Source: Alishewanella jeotgali KCTC 22429
Lineage (GTDB): Bacteria; Pseudomonadota; Gammaproteobacteria; Enterobacterales; Alteromonadaceae
Assembly: GCF_000245735.1 (NCBI RefSeq)
Contig: NZ_AHTH01000065.1
Span: forward strand, 1-36,623
DNA length: 36,623 nt
Reading direction: 5' to 3'
Made by a program: the position numbers and the translations under genes. Under the pieces are notes generated by a model, which did not search any database, was not told where the DNA came from, and was given only the letters and a program-made list of their open reading frames with translations. This document shows, one piece after another, positions 26,966 through 33,754 of the stretch (the stretch's first letter is position 1; each line of letters opens with the position of its first letter).

Positions 26966-27310
26966 TTAGTTAGTAAAATCTTGATAACTCTGCTCGGAAA
27001 AACCGAGTAAATAGCGCTCGCCCGCGACCAGCAATGGTCTTTTGATTAAGGCGGGCTGCGCCAGCATCAGACGTAGCGCTTTTTGCTCGTCCAGCTCCGC
27101 TTTGTCAGCGTCGTCCAGGGCGCGCCAGGTGGTACCTCGGGTATTTAGCAACGATTGCCAACCAAGCTGGGCAGCAAACTGTTCTAACAGTTCTGCACTT
27201 AACCCATCCTGCCGGTAATCGTGAAACTGATAGGGTTGGCTGCGTTGTTCGAGAAAGCGGCGAGCTTTTTTTACGGTGTCGCAATTTTTAATTCCATATA
27301 GTGTCATCAT
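26966..27310 (-). CDS. ArsC family reductase, YffB-like
   Basis: A 114-residue thioredoxin-fold protein of the ArsC/Spx family, close to E. coli YffB (118). It starts [20 protein letters not shown] with one active-site-like cysteine in NCDT; the C-terminal [12 protein letters not shown] and LIKRPLLV segments are typical. The ATG overlaps the stop of the EIIA-like gene (ATGA); the alternative ATG is one codon later. In E. coli and other gammaproteobacteria yffB sits directly before dapE, as here. YffB is proposed to be a glutathione-dependent thiol reductase; the substrate is unknown. Confidence 0.9.
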   Translation of the reverse strand: MMTLYGIKNCDTVKKARRFLEQRSQPYQFHDYRQDGLSAELLEQFAAQLGWQSLLNTRGTTWRALDDADKAELDEQKALRLMLAQPALIKRPLLVAGERYLLGFSEQSYQDFTN

Positions 27311-27819
27311 GCTGAGGTTCTGCTCGTTTGAATAATAAAAAGAGGGTCCTGGGCAGCGTTGACCTTGGCTTGCCGGCAAAATACTTTGCTCTCTGCCGGT
27401 TTGGGCAAATCGAGCACCAGCGCACAGTACAGGGCATCCAGTTCCAGTTCTAATTCCAGAAATGCCAGATCCAGCTGCAGTAATGGTTGGCCGGCATTCA
27501 CCTGCAATTGCCGATTGCTTAGCCAATGCAAGCCGCGACCTTGCAAATCAATGATGTTTGCCGGTAACTCTAATAATAACCGCAGCCCGGAAGCATGGCG
27601 CAATACCAAGCGGCGTTCGGTATCAAGCTGGGTGGTGAACAGACCGGCAAAGGGGGCAACGATCAGGCCATGCTGTAGCTTTGCCGTAATCGCAACCGGT
27701 AACAGGTTCTGCTGGTACAGTGGTTCGGGATGTTGCTCTGCTGGCAACACAGCCCCGGTGAACGGGCTTTTGATCGGGGCGCCTGTTATTCTTCGCCAGT
27801 CTTGCTGCCAACTGATCAC
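27307..27819 (-). CDS. EIIA-Glc-like protein lacking phosphorylatable histidines
   Basis: A 170-residue protein, the length of E. coli EIIA-Glc (Crr, 169). It keeps the fold landmarks in order: [23 protein letters not shown] (18-40), the [15 protein letters not shown] strand (52-66), SGLRLLLEL (77-85), [12 protein letters not shown] and [19 protein letters not shown]. Aligned by hand to Crr, the phosphorylated His90 (FVHFGIDT) becomes Glu84 and the partner His75 becomes Arg69. It therefore cannot be a phosphocarrier. GTG start with GGTGA upstream. First gene of an operon with the ArsC-like reductase, DapE, M15 peptidase and DUF2897. Confidence 0.75.
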   Translation of the reverse strand: MISWQQDWRRITGAPIKSPFTGAVLPAEQHPEPLYQQNLLPVAITAKLQHGLIVAPFAGLFTTQLDTERRLVLRHASGLRLLLELPANIIDLQGRGLHWLSNRQLQVNAGQPLLQLDLAFLELELELDALYCALVLDLPKPAESKVFCRQAKVNAAQDPLFIIQTSRTSA

Positions 27820-28346
27820 AGTATCACCGTAACTCCATCAATCTGATGTGCTGATAATAACGTAAAGGATCAACAGATGCAGTAGTTTGTGCTGAAATCC
27901 GTGAGTCAAGGTAAGGTGTTTTAGCGAAAATAGCGTGTTTTAACGCTTTGAATAATAATAGCGCTGAAAGGCGTTGTTTTTGATAGTTAAAAATAGACCA
28001 GAGGCCAGCGGGGTCTGAATTTATCCTGCAAAGGTTGTCCACAGTTTCTGTGGATAACTTTGTTGAAAACCTCTGCTGTTAATCGCCATGCTATTGTATT
28101 TAATCTGTATTATTCGATGGCATGAATTTTGATAGCCTGTTAGTGGGCAAGAATTCTGTAAAAAAGCGACAAAAATGAAGCTTTCGATTTCTGAATAGTA
28201 GCAAATGCCGTTGTAACAAAAATGTATCTGGTTTAATGCGCTGGCGGGAACGCATGACCGAAAAAGCCGGCAGCTATCAGCTGGCAACTATGCTAGAGTA
28301 AAGAGAGTCTAATCCTGAGTAATGGTCGTTAGAGAGGGGAGATGTT
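27820..28346. other. 527-bp divergent intergenic region
   Basis: Holds no convincing gene: short open frames on the minus strand have untypical composition. It must contain promoters for the EIIA-like operon (minus) and yfbV (plus). AT-rich stretches occur at 27900-28000 and 28080-28210. The clearest element is the inverted DnaA-box pair at 28035-28057. GAGGGGAG at 28334-28341 is the yfbV ribosome site. Confidence 0.6.
28035..28057. promoter_or_regulatory. inverted pair of DnaA boxes
   Basis: TTGTCCACA (28035-28043, plus strand) faces TTATCCACA (28049-28057, minus strand; a perfect consensus box), 5 bp apart, forming a CCACAG-TTT-CTGTGG palindrome. Known DnaA boxes follow TTATNCACA. It lies 290 bp before yfbV. 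Confidence 0.6.
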
Positions 28347-28793
28347 ATGCGGATTACCTGGTTTGCAACCCTGAATACCGGCTGGAAGTACAGCCAGACC
28401 TGGCCGGCGAAACCTGAGCTTAATGCGATCTTCCCGGAAAACAAAGTTATTTTTCTGACTAAGCAAGCTGCCCGCTACTTGCCGGTGCTGGCGATAGTCA
28501 CTGCGATACTGCAGATTAAGTTATTAGGTGTTGGCTTTTTAGGGCCGGCAGTGGCGATGATGCTGCTGTTGGCATCAATGCCACTGCAAGGCTGGTACTG
28601 GCTTGGGATCAGGGCTAACAGCGCGTTACCGCCGGCACTAATCAACTGGGGTAATGAGATCCGGGATCAGATCCAGCAGCACGCAAAAACCACCGCTTTG
28701 CCGGGCAGCCCTAAGAATTACTTCGATCTTGCCCGTTTGTTACAGCTGGCGTATCAACAGCTTGATAAAACCGTGATGCGGCGCTGGATTTAA
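28347..28793 (+). CDS. yfbV: terminus macrodomain insulation protein YfbV (DUF412)
   Basis: A 148-residue inner-membrane protein matching E. coli YfbV (151): YSQTWPAKPELNAIFPENKVI, then two hydrophobic segments (about 42-63 and 65-83), LPPALINWGNEIRDQI and LLQLAYQQLDKTVMRRW. YfbV limits the influence of the Ter macrodomain organiser on flanking DNA in E. coli. ATG follows GAGGGGAG. It stands alone, convergent with xthA, and is preceded by the DnaA-box region. Confidence 0.95.
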   Translation: MRITWFATLNTGWKYSQTWPAKPELNAIFPENKVIFLTKQAARYLPVLAIVTAILQIKLLGVGFLGPAVAMMLLLASMPLQGWYWLGIRANSALPPALINWGNEIRDQIQQHAKTTALPGSPKNYFDLARLLQLAYQQLDKTVMRRWI

Positions 28794-28864
28794 CATAGCC
28801 CGGGCCGTTACAAAAGGTCCGGAAGCCGGGCGGGGGAGGTCAGAGCCAGTAGTCGGAATTTTGG

Positions 28865-29677
28865 CTAGAGTGCAAACACCGACCAAACCGGTGCATGATC
28901 TGACGGGCGATCCAAGCCACGGATCTGATAATCGATTTCAGCTTCAGTACAAAGCGCAGCCAAGGGTGGCGTGGCCATAACGACGTCGATGCGCAGGCCA
29001 CGATTGTCGTCAAAACCCTTAGATCGATAATCGAACCAGCTATATTGTGCGTCACGCTCTGGATGTAGCGCGCGGAACGTATCTACCAGACCCCAGTCTT
29101 TCAATTGTTGTAACCAGGCCCGCTCTTCCGGTAAGAAGGAGGTTTTGCCTTCCCGTAACCAGCGTTTAGCGTTGGCTTCACCAATGCCGATATCAAGGTC
29201 AATTGGTGAAATATTAATATCACCAATCACCGCCAGATAGTCTTTACTGCTGTCATGGTATTGCTCAAGATATGCCTGTAAATCGGCATAAAATTTGGTT
29301 TTAGCGGGAAACTTGGTCTCATGGCTACGGTTCTCTCCCTGTGGGAAATAGCCGTTTAACACCGTGAGCTGTTTACCGTCAGCCAGTGCGAACTGGCCAA
29401 TCAGCATGCGCCGCTGCGCGTCCTCACTGTCAGTAGGGAAGCCATACTGCATCGACAATGCTGGCACTTTGCTTAAGATGGCAACGCCATAATGCCCTTT
29501 CTGACCAAAGTGATATACCTGATATCCCATGGCCTGTACCTCGGCCAGCGGAAACTCGCTATCCTGTACTTTTATTTCCTGCAAGCCGATAATGTCGGGC
29601 TGATGTTTGTCGATCAGCGCTTGCAGCTGATGCAGGCGTGCGCGAATGCCGTTAATATTAAAAGAGATGATCTTCAT
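28865..29677 (-). CDS. xthA: exodeoxyribonuclease III
   Basis: A 270-residue DNA repair nuclease (AP endonuclease and 3'-5' exonuclease). The start is [10 protein letters not shown], homologous to E. coli XthA; an upstream in-frame ATG would add 18 non-homologous residues. Catalytic motifs: LQEIK (Glu34), [42 protein letters not shown], and SDHAPVW at the end. Divergent from ygjP. Confidence 0.97.
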   Translation of the reverse strand: MKIISFNINGIRARLHQLQALIDKHQPDIIGLQEIKVQDSEFPLAEVQAMGYQVYHFGQKGHYGVAILSKVPALSMQYGFPTDSEDAQRRMLIGQFALADGKQLTVLNGYFPQGENRSHETKFPAKTKFYADLQAYLEQYHDSSKDYLAVIGDINISPIDLDIGIGEANAKRWLREGKTSFLPEERAWLQQLKDWGLVDTFRALHPERDAQYSWFDYRSKGFDDNRGLRIDVVMATPPLAALCTEAEIDYQIRGLDRPSDHAPVWSVFAL

Positions 29678-29796
29678 TGTTATTCCAGATAATTTTTTCG
29701 TTGCGCGAATAGGCTGGCTCGATAATAGCACGCATCAGACAAGCGGCGAAACGCCGTGACCGTTAGTTCCGTAATAGTGACGACTAAGTAGACAAC

Positions 29797-30480
29797 ATGC
29801 AGGACATTAAATACCAGATTTCCTATAGTCAGCGGCGGCGTACGGTGCAGCTGGCGATCCGTAATGGTGAGGTTTATGTCAGAGCTCCGGCCACGATCTG
29901 CCGGCACTGGCTAAGTGCCTGGCTGCAGCAGAAAGAACTCTGGGTTCAGCAAACGCTGGCGCGCATTACAACACCGCCGATACTGCCGTGGTTACAGCGG
30001 GATAGGATCCTGGTCTCGGGACAGGCAGTGCCATTTCGCTGGCAACTGGCGGCAAAAAGTAGCGTCAATGTTGACGCAAACGGGCTTGAGCTTAGGCTAT
30101 CCACAAAGATCGCTGCAGCGAGACAGGACCACTATGCGCGAAAATTGGTACAACAGCATTTTACTAAGCAAGCCTTACTGGAGTTGCCCGTGTTGGCAAA
30201 CGAGCTTGCCGCGCGGTTACGGCAGACATTAGGTCCGGTTGTTGTCGGTAACTGGCGCAGCCGGTGGGGGCATTGTAAACAAAACGGCGAGCTGGGCTTT
30301 AACTGGCGGTTAATGCAAGTGCCGCTCTGGGTCCGGCGCTATGTAGTGATCCACGAGCTGGCGCATTTGCAGCATATGAATCATTCACCCGCATTCTGGC
30401 AGTTGGTGCAGCAACATTGTCCACAGTATAGAGAAGCGAAAGCCTGGCTTAAACAACACCAAGCCGAACTGTTGAATTAG
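29797..30480 (+). CDS. ygjP: YgjP family metallopeptidase-like protein (M48/DUF45)
   Basis: A 227-residue protein of the YgjP (DUF45) family. The zinc site HELAH (186-190) with His196 in MNHSPAFW, and the WRSRWGHC and LGFNWRLM motifs are diagnostic. The fold is that of SprT/M48 peptidases; E. coli YgjP has been reported as a UTP pyrophosphatase. Which activity applies here is open. Followed by a hairpin and the candidate small RNA. Confidence 0.9.
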   Translation: MQDIKYQISYSQRRRTVQLAIRNGEVYVRAPATICRHWLSAWLQQKELWVQQTLARITTPPILPWLQRDRILVSGQAVPFRWQLAAKSSVNVDANGLELRLSTKIAAARQDHYARKLVQQHFTKQALLELPVLANELAARLRQTLGPVVVGNWRSRWGHCKQNGELGFNWRLMQVPLWVRRYVVIHELAHLQHMNHSPAFWQLVQQHCPQYREAKAWLKQHQAELLN

Positions 30481-30483
30481 GGG

Positions 30484-30509
30484 CAAAAAAAGCCGACCAT
30501 AAGGTCGGC
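30484..30509 (-). terminator. minus-strand-type intrinsic terminator
   Basis: GCCGACC and GGTCGGC form a 7-bp GC stem with loop ATAA. On the plus strand an A7 run precedes it, so on the minus strand the stem is followed by seven T residues, a classical terminator facing left. No minus-strand gene ends here; it may serve an undetected transcript, or simply protect the ygjP 3' end. Confidence 0.6.
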
Positions 30510-30610
30510 AACATAAGGACATCGATTAAAGGAGAGATGTTCACCAGCTTTACTTCACCTGGTCAGACTCTGCGCGCAGCAAAAAATTCCCGCTGGTAGC
30601 GATTTTTTTT
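30510..30610 (+). ncRNA. candidate small RNA with possible 20-codon ORF
   Basis: The 234-bp gap between ygjP and deoC holds a self-contained unit: a purine-rich AAAGGAGAG, an ATG at 30537 opening a 20-codon frame ending TAG at 30599, and a hairpin with eight T residues at 30581-30610. The ORF starts MFTSFTSPGQ and is rich in Ser/Thr and basic residues. GGAG is only two bases before the ATG, closer than usual, so translation is uncertain. No clear promoter was identified. Confidence 0.4.
30581..30610 (+). terminator. T8 intrinsic terminator of the candidate small RNA
   Basis: AAAAAAT pairs with ATTTTTT and CGCT with AGCG (loop GGT, bulge TCC), followed by a run of eight T residues ending at 30610. 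The GC stem is short (4 bp), so it is weaker than the ihfA one. Confidence 0.5.
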
Positions 30611-30714
30611 AAAACATTTTGGCATTAGGCTACCAGTTCTGGTTTAATCTAGCGCCTGAACCGTGTCGCTACAGCAACAAAACTCAATAATAAGCTCAGA
30701 CAGAGTACCCGACA

Positions 30715-31446
30715 ATGACCAATCCGTTACGTTTATTACAACTGTTGAAACTACTTGATCTCACCCGGCTGACTGAAGCAGATAGTCAGGCTGAGATGGC
30801 CGCCTGGCTGAATGCCATCCCGGCTTTGCCTGCACCTGTTGCCGCGCTCTGTGTTTATCCGGAGTTTTTGTCTCAGACGGCGGACTATCTGGCCGCAGCC
30901 GCTAAGGCAACCGAGTTGGCGACAGTTGTTAATTTTCCCGGCGGTGACCAGCCGCTGGCAGAGGTTCTGGCTGATATTGCACGCTGCCGGGCCTTGGGCG
31001 CCACCGAAATTGATTGTGTGTTGCCGTACTCACAATTACTGGCAGGTAACGAGTCTGAGGTGAGTGCTTTTCTGACCGCGGTCAGAGAGGCCAGCCTGGG
31101 GTTGGGGCTGAAAATAATTATTGAATCAGGTGAGTTACTGACGGCGCAGCAAGTGACTAAGGCTACCGAACTGGTTATTGCCAGTGGCGCCGATTTCGTT
31201 AAAACCTCGACCGGTAAGGTACCAGTGGGATGCACACTGGAAGCGGCCAGAATTATTCTGACCAGTATTGCGGCAGCCGATCGCCCGGTGGGCTTTAAAG
31301 CCTCTGGTGGTGTAAAAACAGTTGAGCAGGCACTGCAATTACTGGAGCTGTATGAAGAAATCACCGGACTGACGGCGACCAGGCAAGGTATGCGCATTGG
31401 TGCCAGCAGCTTATTAACCGAGTTATTACAGCAGTTACCCCGTTAA
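30715..31446 (+). CDS. deoC: deoxyribose-phosphate aldolase
   Basis: A 243-residue class I aldolase splitting deoxyribose-5-phosphate to glyceraldehyde-3-phosphate and acetaldehyde. Key residues are Asp in TEIDCVLPY, the Schiff-base Lys in DFVKTSTGK, and the second Lys in VGFKASGGVKT. It ends with RIGASSLLTELL as in E. coli DeoC (259). It lacks the 15-residue C-terminal tail of the E. coli enzyme (which holds the catalytic-loop Tyr). Not linked to deoA/B/D here, and no CytR/DeoR-like operator was recognised. Confidence 0.93.
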   Translation: MTNPLRLLQLLKLLDLTRLTEADSQAEMAAWLNAIPALPAPVAALCVYPEFLSQTADYLAAAAKATELATVVNFPGGDQPLAEVLADIARCRALGATEIDCVLPYSQLLAGNESEVSAFLTAVREASLGLGLKIIIESGELLTAQQVTKATELVIASGADFVKTSTGKVPVGCTLEAARIILTSIAAADRPVGFKASGGVKTVEQALQLLELYEEITGLTATRQGMRIGASSLLTELLQQLPR

Positions 31447-31514
31447 CCGATATAGGGCAGCACCGTGCGGCTTGCTGTGTGGTGATTGCCCTGACACCAT
31501 GACGAAAAAGTCTA

Positions 31515-31656
31515 AGCGTCACTATGTTCCGCTGTTCAATGCTACGCATTGTCGAACCTGACGAAGGTTCTCACCTTCCCCTGAGTCGTATTTGCTAAGA
31601 GTGGTTTAACTTAGGAATTTGGTGCTCAGAAGAAGAATGGTGGAGGGGGAAGGATT
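31515..31656 (-). repeat. tRNA-Tyr-derived 142-bp repeat, distal copy
   Basis: Matches 31682-31823 with 5 mismatches by hand count. Its right end (31638-31656) is the last 19 bp of the tRNA-Tyr gene including CCA; the rest copies the tRNA's downstream flank. It contains the hairpins AATGC-GCATT and GAAGGT-GAGA-ACCTTC (minus strand). Read after the tRNA and the first copy. Confidence 0.9.
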
Positions 31657-31681
31657 ACTCGCTGCGCTCGCCTTACAGGCC

Positions 31682-31889
<208 letters not shown>

Positions 31890-31901
31890 ACGAGTGCGCG
31901 C

Positions 31902-31929
31902 ATCTTATCAAACTGAAGTTTGATGTAAA
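31902..31929 (-). promoter_or_regulatory. tRNA-Tyr promoter with GC-rich discriminator and palindromic spacer
   Basis: On the minus strand TTTACA, 16 bp, TAAGAT, then GCGCGC, a discriminator typical of stringently controlled stable RNAs. The 16-bp spacer is the palindrome TCAAACT-TC-AGTTTGA (on this strand). Start of transcription lies about 6-8 bp before the tRNA. Confidence 0.7.
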
Positions 31930-31995
31930 GCATTTTGCTAAAGTTTTTTGACCGTTTGCCGATTAACTCAACAGTCGTTGTCAGATGGCATCAGT

Positions 31996-32466
31996 ATGCA
32001 GCCAATTATCAATGAATGGCAGTTAGGGGATCGTTTAGGTAAGGCACTGCAGCATCAGCAGCGGGCTGACTTTTCCCTATGGTTAGCATTCTTATCTCCT
32101 GCAGTTGAGGAGATGGCAGAATTTCAAACGCCTGTAAATCAGGCTGCACAACCCAAACATGATCTATACCAGCAGCTGGCGGTCAGTAGACGTCGCCCGT
32201 TCGCTTATCAAACCACAGACGAGCTGGCCTTATTGCAACAGAGCCAGGCCGCGCAGCAAGGTTTGGCGCAATTAAAGCTGTACAGTTATCTACAGGAACA
32301 GCCCTGGGTGTGGCAGGAAGATAAGCGTAAACTCGAACCTCAGGTGTTTGCCGACCTGGATTTGCACTGTCGCCGTCGGTTGGCTGGGGATAAAATGACC
32401 CCCTCTGTCAGTGATGAAACTGCACTTTACGAGATCCTTGAACAGTTATCAGCGACGCAGGTTTGA
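31996..32466 (+). CDS. VC2046/SO_2500-like protein
   Basis: A 156-residue protein. I recognise it only as resembling the VC2046/SO_2500 family, unknown function: NEWQLGDRLGKAL near the N-terminus, ADFSLWLAFLSPAVEEMAEF, and a C-terminal DETALYEILEQL. ATG 31996 gives the family-like start; an upstream in-frame start at 31948 would add 16 residues. No ribosome site is strong. Predicted soluble. It sits alone, divergent from tRNA-Tyr and convergent with ychJ. Confidence 0.6.
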   Translation: MQPIINEWQLGDRLGKALQHQQRADFSLWLAFLSPAVEEMAEFQTPVNQAAQPKHDLYQQLAVSRRRPFAYQTTDELALLQQSQAAQQGLAQLKLYSYLQEQPWVWQEDKRKLEPQVFADLDLHCRRRLAGDKMTPSVSDETALYEILEQLSATQV

Positions 32467-32568
32467 TGAGCTGTAGCGACCCGTGCTGATAACCACAAAA
32501 TCACCCGATAAAGCACAGCATGCTCGATCCTGCCCTTTCTCTAGTGCATCCTTTATCCTACTGCCGTT

Positions 32569-33048
32569 CTATCGCAATTGACCACTAGGCAAATGAGTTT
32601 GGCAGCGCTTAAATTTTTTACCGCTACCACAGGGGCAGGGATCATTAGCGCCCAATTTAATCGCCGGCAACGCAGTAAGCTTACCGCTGGTATAATACCA
32701 ACGATCCTGAAAGATAAAGTCCGAGACTTCCGCGATAAACTCCAGCTTGTTGTGCTGAATAAAGCTGGCAATAAAACTAACCTGTCCCTGCTTCGGCTCG
32801 GATATGGCGTGTTTCACTTCTAGTTTGCAAAAATGTACCGCCTTGGCAAAAGCTTCCAGCGCGGCAGCAGATTCGCTGGCCCGTTGCTCTGCGGCAAGGG
32901 TGGCAAGCAGATACTGACTGTCGGCAACACAAAAGGCACTGTAGCGAGAACGCATCAGGCGTTCACAACTATCAGGTTGAGCCTGCCCACTTAAATAGGG
33001 TTGGCAGCATTCTGCAAAAGCCTTACCTGAACAGCAATAGCATAACAT
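32569..33048 (-). CDS. ychJ: YchJ family protein with two SEC-C motifs
   Basis: A 159-residue protein (UPF0225). The N-terminal cysteine motif MLCYCCSGKAFAECCQPYL and the C-terminal SEC-C metal-binding motif NDPCPCGSGKKFKRCQTH bracket an NTF2-like domain (SRYSAFCVADSQYLLATL..., RWYYTSGKL). GGAG seven bases upstream of this ATG supports the start. Function unknown; zinc binding is likely. Between VC2046-like and sulA genes. Confidence 0.93.
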   Translation of the reverse strand: MLCYCCSGKAFAECCQPYLSGQAQPDSCERLMRSRYSAFCVADSQYLLATLAAEQRASESAAALEAFAKAVHFCKLEVKHAISEPKQGQVSFIASFIQHNKLEFIAEVSDFIFQDRWYYTSGKLTALPAIKLGANDPCPCGSGKKFKRCQTHLPSGQLR

Positions 33049-33176
33049 CTTATCTCTCCGGGCCGACCTGTTCCGCACGCGTTACCGTACTCTTCATGTC
33101 ATTGGTTGCGAGGGTATTACGCTATTAGTTTAACGACTTTGCTGCAATGCTGATAGACCAGGGGCAGCGGCTGTTA

Positions 33177-33593
33177 TTAGTGAGCCGCCGTCGTATCTGT
33201 AGGCAGTATATGCAAGGCACATTGTTGCTGTATGGCAAAAGTCTGCAGTAGCTGCTGTTGCTGAGACGGTAATTTCTGACAACAGATCACCGCCTGGCAA
33301 TCCGGGTTCTGTAACGTCATTTGGATCAGCTGTAACAAGTCGGCTGTTGCTTGAGTATGAACCACCAGAATATGCTGTAATGGCAACTGACAAGCTTGCC
33401 AGAATGCTTTTGCCGGTTTAAAACCAGGGGCGATTAGAACAATCCAGCCGCTCGCTTGGCGATACTGTTGTAACAGCTTAAGTAATTGCAACTCGCTGCT
33501 GTGTTGTTGCAATTGCTGCCAGTGATGTGCTGTGCTGCTGGCAGCTTGATGCTGACTCGATTCAGTTTGGTAAGAATGGTTAGATACAAACAT
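33177..33593 (-). CDS. sulA: SulA-like cell division inhibitor
   Basis: A 138-residue protein resembling SulA, the SOS-induced inhibitor that binds FtsZ and stops septation. The central strand SGWIVLIAPGFKPAKAFWQA and LPLQHILVVHTQATADLLQLIQMTLQNPDCQAVI fits the SulA/RecA-like fold. It is Gln-rich. GAGG five bases before the ATG sets the start; an upstream extension would run through the LexA sites. Two LexA boxes overlap its promoter, the strongest evidence for the call. No lexA gene is adjacent. Confidence 0.87.
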   Translation of the reverse strand: MFVSNHSYQTESSQHQAASSTAHHWQQLQQHSSELQLLKLLQQYRQASGWIVLIAPGFKPAKAFWQACQLPLQHILVVHTQATADLLQLIQMTLQNPDCQAVICCQKLPSQQQQLLQTFAIQQQCALHILPTDTTAAH

Positions 33594-33605
33594 GGCAACC
33601 TCTAT

Positions 33606-33636
33606 CTGTGTATTTATACAGTGTATGCATATACAG
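33606..33636 (-). promoter_or_regulatory. tandem LexA (SOS) boxes
   Basis: Box 1 (33606-33621) CTGTGTATTTATACAG fits CTGT-N8-ACAG exactly. Box 2 (33621-33636) GTGTATGCATATACAG differs by one base in the first tetrad and shares one base with box 1. They lie 13-43 bp before sulA and cover the -10. Confidence 0.85.
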
Positions 33637-33661
33637 TAGTTGCTGTTTAAATAAAAAGCAA
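33633..33661 (-). promoter_or_regulatory. sulA promoter
   Basis: On the minus strand TTGCTT (33656-33661), a 17-bp spacer, then TACTGT (33633-33638). The -10 overlaps LexA box 2, so LexA would block RNA polymerase. Confidence 0.55.
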
Positions 33662-33691
33662 GTGCTTTTCTGCAGGCAATTTTGCAGTCGC

Positions 33692-33725
33692 CTGTCATGC
33701 AACTGTCATTTTAAGGTTCTACTAT
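33692..33725 (+). promoter_or_regulatory. PhoB-type promoter (Pho box and -10)
   Basis: CTGTCATGCAACTGTCAT (33692-33709) is a Pho box: two CTGTCAT heptamers with their starts 11 bp apart, close to the E. coli pstS and phoA boxes. TACTAT (33720-33725) follows exactly 10 bp after, as at PhoB-activated promoters. There is no sigma70 -35. Confidence 0.8.
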
Positions 33726-33754
33726 TCGCCAGTTATTGCTGGCGGAGCCAAAAG

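Noticed and set aside
27850..27890. TGATCC on the minus strand upstream of the EIIA-like gene as a second ECF promoter
   Set aside because: No TAAGA-like -10 at 16-18 bp spacing downstream.
27824..28287. Two minus-strand frames in the yfbV upstream gap
   Set aside because: Composition unlike neighbouring genes, no ribosome sites, and they run through the DnaA boxes and AT-rich segments.
28794..28864. GCCCGG/CCGGGC pairing as a terminator between yfbV and xthA
   Set aside because: Short stem, 22-base loop and no T-run on either strand.
31924..31929. TGTAAA next to the tRNA-Tyr promoter as half of a TyrR box
   Set aside because: The matching TTTACA half-site at N6 is absent; TGTAAA here is simply the complement of the promoter -35.
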